29,460 bases of DNA from CANNDT01 sp945876205 (GTDB lineage Bacteria; Acidobacteriota; Vicinamibacteria; Vicinamibacterales; UBA2999). The stretch's first letter is position 1, and the number at the start of each line of letters is the position of its first letter. This document shows positions 10,793 through 17,758 of the stretch, in pieces. The stretch lies in the NCBI GenBank assembly GCA_947503365.1, contig CANNDT010000054.1, positions 1-29,460 of the forward strand. Reading direction: 5' to 3'. The translations under genes were made by a program, and so were the position numbers. The notes under the pieces were generated by a model. It saw only the letters and a list, made by a program, of their open reading frames with translations. It was not told the DNA's origin and made no database searches.

Positions 10793-11696
10793 GCTCCAGC
10801 TTCGCCATCCGCAGCTTCGCGTTCGAAATAATCAGCTCATCGACCGGACCGCGACCGGCGGCTCGTGAGTTGATCGCCCGCCGCGCCGGCACCCGCTCAA
10901 CCCGCAATCCCGATCTCCGCGCGGCATAGCCGGTGTACGCCGCGGTGATCTGCGGCGCGCTCGAATTCGACATCACAATCGTCGCGCCGCGCGCGGCGGC
11001 ATCGACGACCGCCTGGTGCAGGCGCACCTGGTCGAGTGGTGTGAATCCACCAGCCGTGTAGTGCGCGAACTGCGAGGTCGTACTGAGCGGCGCGTACGGT
11101 GGATCGCAGTAGACGAAATCGCCGGCGCCGGCGCGCTCGATCGCGTAGTCGAAGGGCCGGCGTTCCAGAATCACGCCACGGCCGCGCAACACCCGCGCGA
11201 TTTCTCGAAGGTGATCCGCGTCGCAAATCCGCGGGTTCTCATAGCGGCCGGCGGGCACGTTGAACTCGCCGTCGCGATTGAGGCGGTACAAGCCATTGAA
11301 TCCGGTGCGATTGAGGTAGATGAACATCGCGGCGAGCTCGGGCGTGTAGCGGTCGGGCCCGTTTGACTTGCGCACCGGGTTGAAGCGACGGTCGCGCACG
11401 TCGTAGTAGCACTCGGCGCCGCGCTTCTGATGCTGCGCGGCCAGATCGTCGAGCGCCGCGATGACCTCCTCGGTGCGGTCGCGAACGGCGCTGTAGCAGC
11501 CAATCAGATCGGGATTGAGGTCGTAGAGCTCGGCGCGGCGCCCCGCAAGGCGGCCCGTGTCGCACAGATCAAAGAAGACGGCGCCGCTGCCGAGGAACGG
11601 CTCGATATAGCGGTCGAACGACGAGGGGTAGTGGAGACGAAGAGCCGGCAGCAGCTGTCGCTTGCCGCCGGCCCATTTGAGAAACGGACGAATCAC
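10755..11696 (-). CDS. dam: DNA adenine methyltransferase, Dam/D12 class
   Basis: Encodes 313 residues from the GTG at 11696. The open frame extends further upstream, but conserved sequence begins exactly here with IRPFLKWAGGKRQLL, the SAM-binding start of the D12 class. Other hallmarks are EPFLGSGAVFF (32-42), LNRTGFNGLYR with GEFNVPAGRY, and the catalytic DPPY at 198-201. The family methylates N6 of adenine, typically in GATC. No restriction endonuclease gene is adjacent, so it looks like a solitary methylase. The last about 15 residues lie beyond the usual end and include codons from a palindrome at 10780-10801. It is convergent with, and overlaps by 38 bases, the gene at 10496. Confidence 0.93.
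   Translation of the reverse strand: MIRPFLKWAGGKRQLLPALRLHYPSSFDRYIEPFLGSGAVFFDLCDTGRLAGRRAELYDLNPDLIGCYSAVRDRTEEVIAALDDLAAQHQKRGAECYYDVRDRRFNPVRKSNGPDRYTPELAAMFIYLNRTGFNGLYRLNRDGEFNVPAGRYENPRICDADHLREIARVLRGRGVILERRPFDYAIERAGAGDFVYCDPPYAPLSTTSQFAHYTAGGFTPLDQVRLHQAVVDAAARGATIVMSNSSAPQITAAYTGYAARRSGLRVERVPARRAINSRAAGRGPVDELIISNAKLRMAKLEPRLQLSRRASGS
10780..10801. repeat. 22-bp perfect palindrome at a convergent gene end
   Basis: The half-site AGCTGGAGCCT (10780-10790) is followed directly by its exact reverse complement (10791-10801). It contains the TAG stop of the plus-strand Cys-rich gene and codes for KLEPRLQL near the end of the methylase. There is no loop and no T-run, so either a bidirectional terminator or a REP-like insertion is possible. 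Confidence 0.85.
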
Positions 11697-11816
11697 GGAC
11701 CCTATTATCGGATCGACGGTGCCGCAGCATAGGGTAGGCGGACGAGGTCGCCGATCGAGACGGCGAACTGGACAATAGACGCCCGGGTCGACCAGAGTTC
11801 GGTCGGTCCTGAACAC

Positions 11817-12293
11817 GTGCTCGCCGTTCCACCCCCCGTCCGTCGCTCGGCAGAGGCGGCTGAACTTCGCGAGCGGGTAGCCCGGTCGCTGGTCCTCAAC
11901 ACCGACGCGGTCGTCAGGAATTCCGTGACGGGCTTTCCCTTCGCGGGGAATACCGTCGACACCACCGATTATTCCCAGCTCGGAAGGCTGCTCCTTCAAC
12001 TCATCGTTGGCGCCGTGCGGCAGGATGGACTTGATATCGAAAACCTGCCGCTGGCCGACCTGCGGCGCCAAGTGTCCGAGACAGAAATCGACGTCCGGAC
12101 GGTATTCGGTCTCGCATATGTGATCGAACGGTCGGTGATGGGCCAGCTCGCCCTTGATGAATCGCTAGCGGCGACGTCGGAACCGTGGGCCGAGGTCACC
12201 CAGATGATCCGCCGTTCGTCATTTGACGTGCTGGCGGCATTCGCGGAGGAGAGCATTCGGCGCCCGGACGAGGCCCCGACCATCGTTCGTTGA
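11817..12293 (+). CDS. Probable sensor half of a split GGDEF protein
   Basis: Encodes 158 residues from a GTG, the only usable start after an in-frame stop at 11730. The product appears all-helical with no signal peptide or membrane segment and contains TVFGLAYVIERSVMGQLALDE. It ends in a TGA that overlaps the TTG start of the GGDEF gene by 4 bases (TTGA). In related proteins a helical input region and GGDEF are usually one chain, so this may be the N-terminal half of a split or frameshifted gene. The family of the helical domain is not recognised. Confidence 0.6.
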   Translation: MLAVPPPVRRSAEAAELRERVARSLVLNTDAVVRNSVTGFPFAGNTVDTTDYSQLGRLLLQLIVGAVRQDGLDIENLPLADLRRQVSETEIDVRTVFGLAYVIERSVMGQLALDESLAATSEPWAEVTQMIRRSSFDVLAAFAEESIRRPDEAPTIVR

Positions 12294-12832
12294 CCGGCCT
12301 GCTGACGAAGACGGTGTTCGTTGCCGCGCTCGAAAAGGAAATTCAGCGGTCGGAGCGATCGAGCCACCCGTTCGCACTGATCCTGCTCGACGTGGACCAT
12401 CTCGCGGACATCAACGCCACGCACGGTTACGGCACGGGCGACCGGGTGCTGGAGCGCATCGGATTCCTGGTGCGAAGCTATTTCCGCGAACAGGACTGGG
12501 TGGCACGCTCGTCCGACGATACGTTTGCCGTTCTTCTGCCCGAGACGCATCCCAAGCACGCCGAGCACCTTGCCGACCAGGTCAGGATCACGATCGAGCA
12601 ACGGCTCGAGCTGCACGATGATCGATTGGGGCAGCCGCGTCCCGTCACGGTCTCGGTGGGGGTGCTCATCGCCCAGTCGGTCGATCAGACCGTTCGGCCG
12701 CAGCAGCTGCTGATGGACGCACGAGAGGCCGTCGACCGCGCGAAGCGGTCGGGACGGAACCGCGTTGAAATGATTGACGCCACGGTGCTCCGCCTGTCGC
12801 CGCCGTCGCGCGCGAGTCAACCGCTGGGCTAG
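12290..12832 (+). CDS. Degenerate GGDEF domain protein, probable c-di-GMP receptor
   Basis: Encodes 180 residues from a TTG start. The fold is that of a GGDEF domain: LTGLLTKTVFVAAL at the start, then LLDVDHLADINATHGYGTGD, which keeps the metal Asp and the Asn/His of the nucleotide pocket. The GGDEF signature itself reads SDDTF, so diguanylate cyclase activity is unlikely. Five residues before it an intact RxxD (REQD) is present, the inhibitory I-site that binds c-di-GMP. This combination is known from c-di-GMP effector proteins. It overlaps the upstream helical protein by TTGA. A hairpin directly follows the stop codon. Confidence 0.8.
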   Translation: MTGLLTKTVFVAALEKEIQRSERSSHPFALILLDVDHLADINATHGYGTGDRVLERIGFLVRSYFREQDWVARSSDDTFAVLLPETHPKHAEHLADQVRITIEQRLELHDDRLGQPRPVTVSVGVLIAQSVDQTVRPQQLLMDAREAVDRAKRSGRNRVEMIDATVLRLSPPSRASQPLG

Positions 12833-12868
12833 CTCATTCGGGCGTCAGTGTTGACCACGCCCGATGAG
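12833..12868. terminator. Hairpin between convergent genes
   Basis: CTCATTCGGGCGT (12833-12845) pairs with ACGCCCGATGAG (12857-12868) with one bulged T and an 11-base loop. It starts right after the TAG of the GGDEF gene and ends just before the 3' end of the convergent lipoprotein gene. A bidirectional terminator is likely, although there is no T-run. Confidence 0.55.
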
Positions 12869-12875
12869 TGGCGTG

Positions 12876-14189
12876 TCAGATACCAACGATGATGAACTCA
12901 GCCCGTCCCGTTGCCGTGCGTCCGTCCGTCGTCCTGACGGCCACGGTGGCGGTCTTCGCGCCGTTCGTCGTATAGATGTGCGTCGTCGTCGCCGACGTCG
13001 TGGTCGCGGTTGCGCCATCGCCGAAATCCCAGGTGTAGCTCGCGACCATGTCGGCCCCCCCCGTTGCGGGGGTCACGGTCGCGGTAAGGGAGGTCGTGTT
13101 TCCGACGCCCGCCACAGAGCTCCCAGGAGAGGCGGCCATGGCGACCGCGAGCGGCTGCGCGAGCGCGCGAGCCGTCACGATGACCGTGGTCGCCACGGAC
13201 GCGGCCTCGCCGTTGACGTCGGTGGCCTGAACCGTGGCTGTATATGATCGCGGGGCCGTTCCGGTCGGACCGGCGTAGCTGTGAGTGGCGGTCGCGCTCC
13301 CATTCCCCAGGTTGCCGAGACTTTGTGAGGCGTTGTCGCCGAAGTCAATCGTCGATGTCTGCAGGTTGGTCGACCCACTCCCTTTCGCGACCGTGAAGAT
13401 GACGGTTGCCAGGTTGTCTGTCGTGCTCGCCTGGATTGAGGTGCAGATCCCGGCCCCCGCCGCGGGAGCGCACGCGATCGAGAGCACCGAACCTGCTCGC
13501 AGGCTGATGGTCACATTCGGACTGGACTTGGTGCCCGCGGTCGCGACGACGACCGTCTGTAGGCTTGTCGAGAGGTTGGTACGCGCTTCGCCGTCGCCGT
13601 TGGTGGTCGCGGTCGCGGGATTCAACGTGCCCCGATCGGCGGTGAACGTGACTGCGATGCCATTGAGCGCGCGGCCGTTCTCACCGGCAACGCTCGCAAT
13701 CAACTCCACGACGCCGCCGCTGGCGGCAACGGTCGGAGGGTTGGCGCGGAGCGTCACCGTGTTCACCGCCGCGGCGCCGATCGTGATTTGCAGGACATTG
13801 GTCGCCGAGCCGGTGCCTGCCGACCCGCTGCCTCCGGAGGTCGCGCGCACTTCGGCGACTCCCGAGATAGTGCCGGCGGTGAAGGTGGTCACCGCGAGAC
13901 CGTTCCGCGTCTCGGCCTCGAACGGGTTGACGGTGCCGAGCGAGGCCGTGAACCGCACGATGGTGCCGTTCGGGACGGCCGCGCCGTTCTGATCAGTCAC
14001 CTGCGCCGAAATATCCGTGCTGCCCCCGACTGCCAGCACGCGGTTCGGTGTGGAGATGATGATGGTCGAATTCGTTGGCGCCAGCAGCTGAGAACGTGCA
14101 CAGCCGGATGCTGCCGGCGATCCCGCGACAATCGCGACGATGAGCGCGCCGATCGCGTAGCCGCCGCTGTCGCTGCTCCGAACACGCAT
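12876..14189 (-). CDS. Ig-like/PKD-repeat surface lipoprotein
   Basis: Encodes 437 residues from the ATG at 14189; the open frame begins earlier, but the signal peptide starts here. The hydrophobic stretch GALIVAIVAGSP leads to the lipobox AASGC. Two bacterial Ig-like (Big-1 type) domains follow, marked by VRFTASLGTVNPFEAET and VTFTADRGTLNPATATT. Two PKD-like domains then follow, marked by IDFGDNASQS...ATHSYAG and YTWDFGDGATAT...THIY. The protein is therefore a chain of beta-sandwiches tethered to the outer or inner membrane by lipid, probably in adhesion or surface structure. No catalytic domain is visible, and no sorting signal is seen at its C-terminus. Confidence 0.85.
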   Translation of the reverse strand: MRVRSSDSGGYAIGALIVAIVAGSPAASGCARSQLLAPTNSTIIISTPNRVLAVGGSTDISAQVTDQNGAAVPNGTIVRFTASLGTVNPFEAETRNGLAVTTFTAGTISGVAEVRATSGGSGSAGTGSATNVLQITIGAAAVNTVTLRANPPTVAASGGVVELIASVAGENGRALNGIAVTFTADRGTLNPATATTNGDGEARTNLSTSLQTVVVATAGTKSSPNVTISLRAGSVLSIACAPAAGAGICTSIQASTTDNLATVIFTVAKGSGSTNLQTSTIDFGDNASQSLGNLGNGSATATHSYAGPTGTAPRSYTATVQATDVNGEAASVATTVIVTARALAQPLAVAMAASPGSSVAGVGNTTSLTATVTPATGGADMVASYTWDFGDGATATTTSATTTHIYTTNGAKTATVAVRTTDGRTATGRAEFIIVGI

Positions 14190-14323
14190 CGTCTGAGCTA
14201 GTTTAGCAGCAGCCGAGCGATGTGCTGAAGAAATGACTCGCGGGGGACAAGAATCGGTCGGCCGTCGTCGCCAGTGTCGTCGCGGGAGTGGGCGTTGCGT
14301 GTCGCGCGGCACGTCGCCGGCAA

Positions 14324-15088
14324 CTAGACGTCCGCTGCGCGTTGGCGGAGGGCGTGTAACTCAGATTCAACCGCGTCGAACAGTTCGATCGCGGCCGGGT
14401 CGAACTGCGTGCCACTCTCGGCTCGCAGTCGGCGGACGGCTTCTTCCCTCCGCAGCGGTCCCCGATATGGACGCGCGGAAGTCATGGCGTCGTACGTGTC
14501 CGCCACTGCCATCAAGCGTGCATGGGGAGGAATGACGATTCCGGCCAGCGCGTCCGGATAGCCGCGCCCATCCCATCGCTCATGATGATGGCGTACGGCG
14601 GGCAGCGCCTCGGCGAGGAACGGCAGCGATTCCAGCATGCGGTACCCGATCATGGGGTGCGCTTCGATGGCGGCGCGTTCCTCCGCCGTTAATGGACCCG
14701 CTTTCCGCAGAATCGCATCCGGCACACCGACCTTGCCGATGTCGTGCAGCATGCCGGCTCGTCTCAAGGTTTCGAGCTCCGCCTTGGGGAGGCCGCCCGC
14801 GCGTGCCAGCGCGAGCGCATAGGCTGTGACGCGCTCGGAGTGGCCTGCGGTGTACGGGTCGCGCGCGGCGGCGTACTCGAGGAGCGTTTCTCCCTTGATG
14901 AACTCCATGGCGAAGTACGGCTGCGCGCCAAACGGCGTCTGCGATTCCAGATCGAAGCGCCGAAGCAGCTCCGGAGTCCTGGGCAGCGCTGGCCCATCGG
15001 CGGGACGCACCTCTGCCCGGCCAACGATCGTCGGCGTGTGATCGACCGGTGAACCGAACACCGGGGCGCGCCCGGCATCGCCGTTCAT
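14324..15088 (-). CDS. HD-GYP c-di-GMP phosphodiesterase fused to a Ser/Thr-kinase remnant
   Basis: Encodes 254 residues; the ATG is preceded by GGGAGG at ideal spacing, so this start is well supported. Residues about 75-245 are an HD-GYP domain with HDIGK (115-119) and HHERWDGRGYP (168-178), the signature of phosphodiesterases that hydrolyse c-di-GMP to GMP. Residues about 39-72 read PELLRRFDLESQ then QPYFAMEFIKGETLLEYA. These match the alphaC helix and the beta5/hinge of Hanks-type kinases. The Gly loop, catalytic Lys, HRD and DFG segments are all absent. The response regulator gene upstream on the same strand may supply the missing receiver domain of an RpfG-like pair. Confidence 0.88.
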   Translation of the reverse strand: MNGDAGRAPVFGSPVDHTPTIVGRAEVRPADGPALPRTPELLRRFDLESQTPFGAQPYFAMEFIKGETLLEYAAARDPYTAGHSERVTAYALALARAGGLPKAELETLRRAGMLHDIGKVGVPDAILRKAGPLTAEERAAIEAHPMIGYRMLESLPFLAEALPAVRHHHERWDGRGYPDALAGIVIPPHARLMAVADTYDAMTSARPYRGPLRREEAVRRLRAESGTQFDPAAIELFDAVESELHALRQRAADV

Positions 15089-15308
15089 GGAACTGCCTCC
15101 CTGCTGATGTGCGTCGACTGCGTTGTCGGATCGAATCCGGAAAGTGACCGAGTGCTGCGGCCGAGCCGAAAGCAGCTTTCATTCCACGGTCGAGCGGCGG
15201 AAGTCTCTACAAGAGGGGGGAGTACGAGCCGGTCATGGGAGGACGGCACGTCCCGGGCGCATCAATTTCCCGGGGGAGCTACAAAAAAGGGTGCCACGAG
15301 CGGAACTG

Positions 15309-15674
15309 CTACGCCCTTTCGATCACCTTGAACAGCTCCTCGGCGGTAAAGGGCTTTCTCAGTATCGGCCCGAGGCCGCTCCTCTGTGCCGAGGGGGCGC
15401 GGTGGACCCATCCGGTCATGAATACCACTTTGAGCTTGGGAAAGGCCGCCTTCATCGACTTCGCGTAGTCGAGTCCGCTGTCCCCGGCAAGGACGAGGTC
15501 CGTGAGCAGCAGGTCCGGAAGAGCGGGGTGCTCGCGAAGGGCCTCCGCCGCTTGGAGGGTGTCGGAGGCCGCCAGGACCGTATGTCCACGGGAGGTCAGG
15601 AGGCGCTCGACGAGGGTCAGAATGGCGGGGTCATCTTCAACCACGAGGATGGTCACGCCGGGCGAGTATGCCAC
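15309..15674 (-). CDS. Single-domain response regulator (CheY-like)
   Basis: Encodes 121 residues from a GTG with AAGGGA about 8 bases upstream. It has only a receiver domain: the acidic pair in LVVEDD, the phosphoacceptor Asp in LLLTDLVL (near residue 59), the conserved Thr in FMTG and the Lys in LRKPF. It has no output domain, so it must act through another protein. The HD-GYP gene lies 220 bases downstream on the same strand and is the best partner candidate. A short hairpin (15695-15710) lies in its leader. Confidence 0.92.
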   Translation of the reverse strand: MAYSPGVTILVVEDDPAILTLVERLLTSRGHTVLAASDTLQAAEALREHPALPDLLLTDLVLAGDSGLDYAKSMKAAFPKLKVVFMTGWVHRAPSAQRSGLGPILRKPFTAEELFKVIERA

Positions 15675-15694
15675 GAGTGTTCCCTTTTAGATTT

Positions 15695-15710
15695 AGGGGG
15701 GAAGCCCCCT
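15695..15710. promoter_or_regulatory. Leader hairpin upstream of the response regulator
   Basis: AGGGGG pairs with CCCCCT around a GAAG loop, about 20 bases before the GTG start. It could affect translation or transcription of the regulator; the evidence is structural only. Confidence 0.4.
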
Positions 15711-15841
15711 CCCGTGGAGCTTCCGCGGAGAGCGCCGATTCGGTGTCGTCTGGCAAGTCGTTTCAGATTAGACACTTAGATGCCAATGGCTCGATTGGAA
15801 CAGAAGGTGCGTCAGACTCCCCCGTTTAGACCATTACGACT

Positions 15842-16693
15842 ATGAAGCCCTCCAGGAACATCCGGTCTGCGGTGAGTGTCGCGATCGTTCTCCTCGTTGC
15901 GGTCCCGCTCACCGCTTCCGCCCAGTCGGCCGCGTATGGAGCACTCGCATATGTGCCGAACGCGGGCTCGCCCGGTTCGGTCAGCGTCATCGACACGGCG
16001 ACTGGAAACACCATCTCCACGATTGCGACTGGACCTCCGAGCGGTGTGGCGATCACGCCGGATGGCACTCGCGCCTACGTCGTGACCGATGGCGAGATAA
16101 AGGTCATCGACACATCCAACCAGAGCATCGTCGCGACCATCACGTGCCAGTGCACCAGCTACGGGGCCGCCATCAGTCCGTACGGCGGGGGGCGCTTGTA
16201 CGTCGGAAGCGGCAACGACGTCAAAGTCATCAACACCGGGACGAATCAGATCATCGCGACAATATCCGGCTTCAACGCGCCCACCGGATTCGCGGTGAGC
16301 CCCGTCGATTACAAGGTGTAGGTCACCAACGAAGGCCTTGAAAGCGGTACGGTGTCGGTCATCAACGCGGTCACCAACACGACCGTCAAGACAATTCCGG
16401 TTGGCGCTTTTCCAACAGGTGTGGTGTTCGGCGGAAGTCTGGCGTACGTCGCCGGTGGGGATGGAATTACGGTCATCAACGCCGCGAACGATTCCCTGAT
16501 TGGCCCGAACCTCCTTCCGCTTGCCCCCATATCGCTCGGTTCAGTCCCAGTGGGACTCGCCCTCAGCCGCGACGACAGTCGCCTGTATGTGTCGCATGGA
16601 GCCAACTCGGTCTCGGTGATCGTCCTGGCCGCGATGCTCGCGCGTTTCACGTTCCGCGCTCCCAGGCGCACCTCCGTGCGAGTGCGCCGATGA
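15842..16693 (+). pseudogene. Secreted YVTN beta-propeller protein interrupted by an in-frame TAG
   Basis: The frame starts with a signal peptide ending TASAQ and continues as about six propeller blades with SVSVIDTATGNTIST-type repeats. At 16319-16321 there is a TAG where the repeat pattern demands Tyr: KV-stop-VTNEG against the family motif YVTN. Reading continues in the same frame to 16691-16693, where the stop overlaps the exosortase start (ATGA). The C-terminus is a short hydrophobic stretch, VIVLAAMLARFTF, followed by many Arg. That loosely recalls a sorting signal but has no PEP, IPTL or similar motif. The options are a recent nonsense mutation, a sequencing error, or amber read-through. 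Position suggests it could be the cargo of the exosortase. Confidence 0.8.
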
Positions 16694-17217
16694 CATCCTT
16701 CGACCGTCGCGATCTCGTGCGTCGCGCCCTCCGCGCCGGCGGTGCGATCGCGGTCCTCTATTCCTTCCTCTACTACGTTCTGCCAGCGACGACCGGCGTC
16801 AACCTGGTCGCTCTCCTCAATCTGGCCCTCGCCTCCGCCAGCGCAACGCTGATGAACGCCATCGGGTTTGCCGTCACGCAGTCGGCGACGCAGTTGACGT
16901 TTCGCGCCGCGGCGGTCGTCGTCACCAATGACTGCAACGGTCTCGGCGCGTGGCTTCTTGTCGTCGGCGCCATGGTTGCGATACCGGCGGTGTCCTGGCA
17001 ATCGCGTGCGGCGGGCGCCGCCGCGTCAGCGGTCGCACTGACGTCGATCAACGTCGTCCGCGTCTCGATGCTGTGTTACCTGCAGGCCAGCCGCCCCTTG
17101 TGGTTCAGCACCTTTCACGAGCAGGTCGCACCCCTCATCGTCGTGATCACCGCGAGCGCCTGCGTGGCGGCGTGGTTCCACCACGCGGCGGACGTCGACT
17201 ATGCGGCTGCTCCATAG
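16690..17217 (+). CDS. Small exosortase/archaeosortase family protein
   Basis: Encodes 175 residues with several membrane segments. The three residues essential in exosortases are in place: Cys82 in NDCNGLGAWLL, Arg124 in INVVRVSMLCYL, and His143 in FHEQVAPLIVV. The length and the pattern CNG...NxxR...FH resemble the short XrtH-type enzymes rather than the long XrtA type. Exosortases cleave a C-terminal sorting helix of exported proteins and transfer them to another surface molecule. The start overlaps the end of the propeller gene (ATGA), and its end overlaps the next membrane protein by 17 bases, so the three are translated as a unit. No canonical CTERM substrate is seen in the window. Confidence 0.85.
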   Translation: MTSFDRRDLVRRALRAGGAIAVLYSFLYYVLPATTGVNLVALLNLALASASATLMNAIGFAVTQSATQLTFRAAAVVVTNDCNGLGAWLLVVGAMVAIPAVSWQSRAAGAAASAVALTSINVVRVSMLCYLQASRPLWFSTFHEQVAPLIVVITASACVAAWFHHAADVDYAAAP

Positions 17218-17758
17218 CACCTGGATCCGCTGGGCCGCACTGGTTGCCGTGCTGTACGTCGGAAGCCTCGCCGCGTGGCGCGTGCTGGAGCCGGCCTACC
17301 TCCACGCGCTCGAGCGTGGTGTCGTCACGCTGCGATCGGTCGGCGTGTTTCGGCCCTCGCTGCAGCCCACCGCCGTTCCCGGACGCGGGCTCGCCGTGAT
17401 CGACCCTGGCCGCAAGCCGGTGGCCGTGCCGCAGCGCATTCTTGGCGCCGATCTCGCCCTGGCGACCGCCTTGATCCTCGGCAGCCTGTGGCTGTCGTGG
17501 CGGCAGCGCGCGTACCGCCTCATCGCCGGCCTCGCCCTCGTGTTTGCGGCTCATTTGGTGACGATCTTCGCGCAGGAGTGGGCGAATTCCAGCGCGTCGA
17601 CGGCCGTGTGGGCCGGCTGGAACCTCTGGACGACGCTCTACCAGGGGAAAGTCGTGCCGGTCGCGGTGTGGGCCCTTCTGATGGCGGCTGGGATAAAATC
17701 CTCATCGCTCGGATGTACGAGAACTTCTACCACTTCGCTGAAAAGCCTTTTCGTCTGA
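17201..17758 (+). CDS. Exosortase-linked membrane protein
   Basis: Encodes 185 residues. Predicted membrane helices lie at about 8-26, 84-99, 106-123 and 150-164, with a loop between the first two that contains VPGRGLAVIDPGRKP. I recognise no enzyme motif. Small membrane proteins are known next to XrtH-type exosortases, and the 17-base overlap with the exosortase gene supports a partnership. The last about 15 residues are encoded over the start of the ATPase gene (46-base overlap) and look non-conserved (Ser/Thr-rich). Confidence 0.72.
   Translation: MRLLHSTWIRWAALVAVLYVGSLAAWRVLEPAYLHALERGVVTLRSVGVFRPSLQPTAVPGRGLAVIDPGRKPVAVPQRILGADLALATALILGSLWLSWRQRAYRLIAGLALVFAAHLVTIFAQEWANSSASTAVWAGWNLWTTLYQGKVVPVAVWALLMAAGIKSSSLGCTRTSTTSLKSLFV

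Noticed and set aside
11697..12071. Upstream extension of the methylase reading frame
   Set aside because: The extra residues show no family similarity and overlap the helical plus-strand ORF; the conserved protein starts at the GTG of 11696.
15089..15308. Possible c-di-GMP riboswitch or other RNA upstream of the HD-GYP gene
   Set aside because: I looked for GEMM-type conserved blocks and found none. There are only short GC inverted repeats such as CCCGGG and a T-run on the minus strand after the regulator stop, which is not enough for a call.
17275..17712. Upstream extension of the ATPase reading frame
   Set aside because: It is Arg/Ala-rich and lies over the membrane-protein gene in another frame; ATPase similarity begins at the ATG of 17713.
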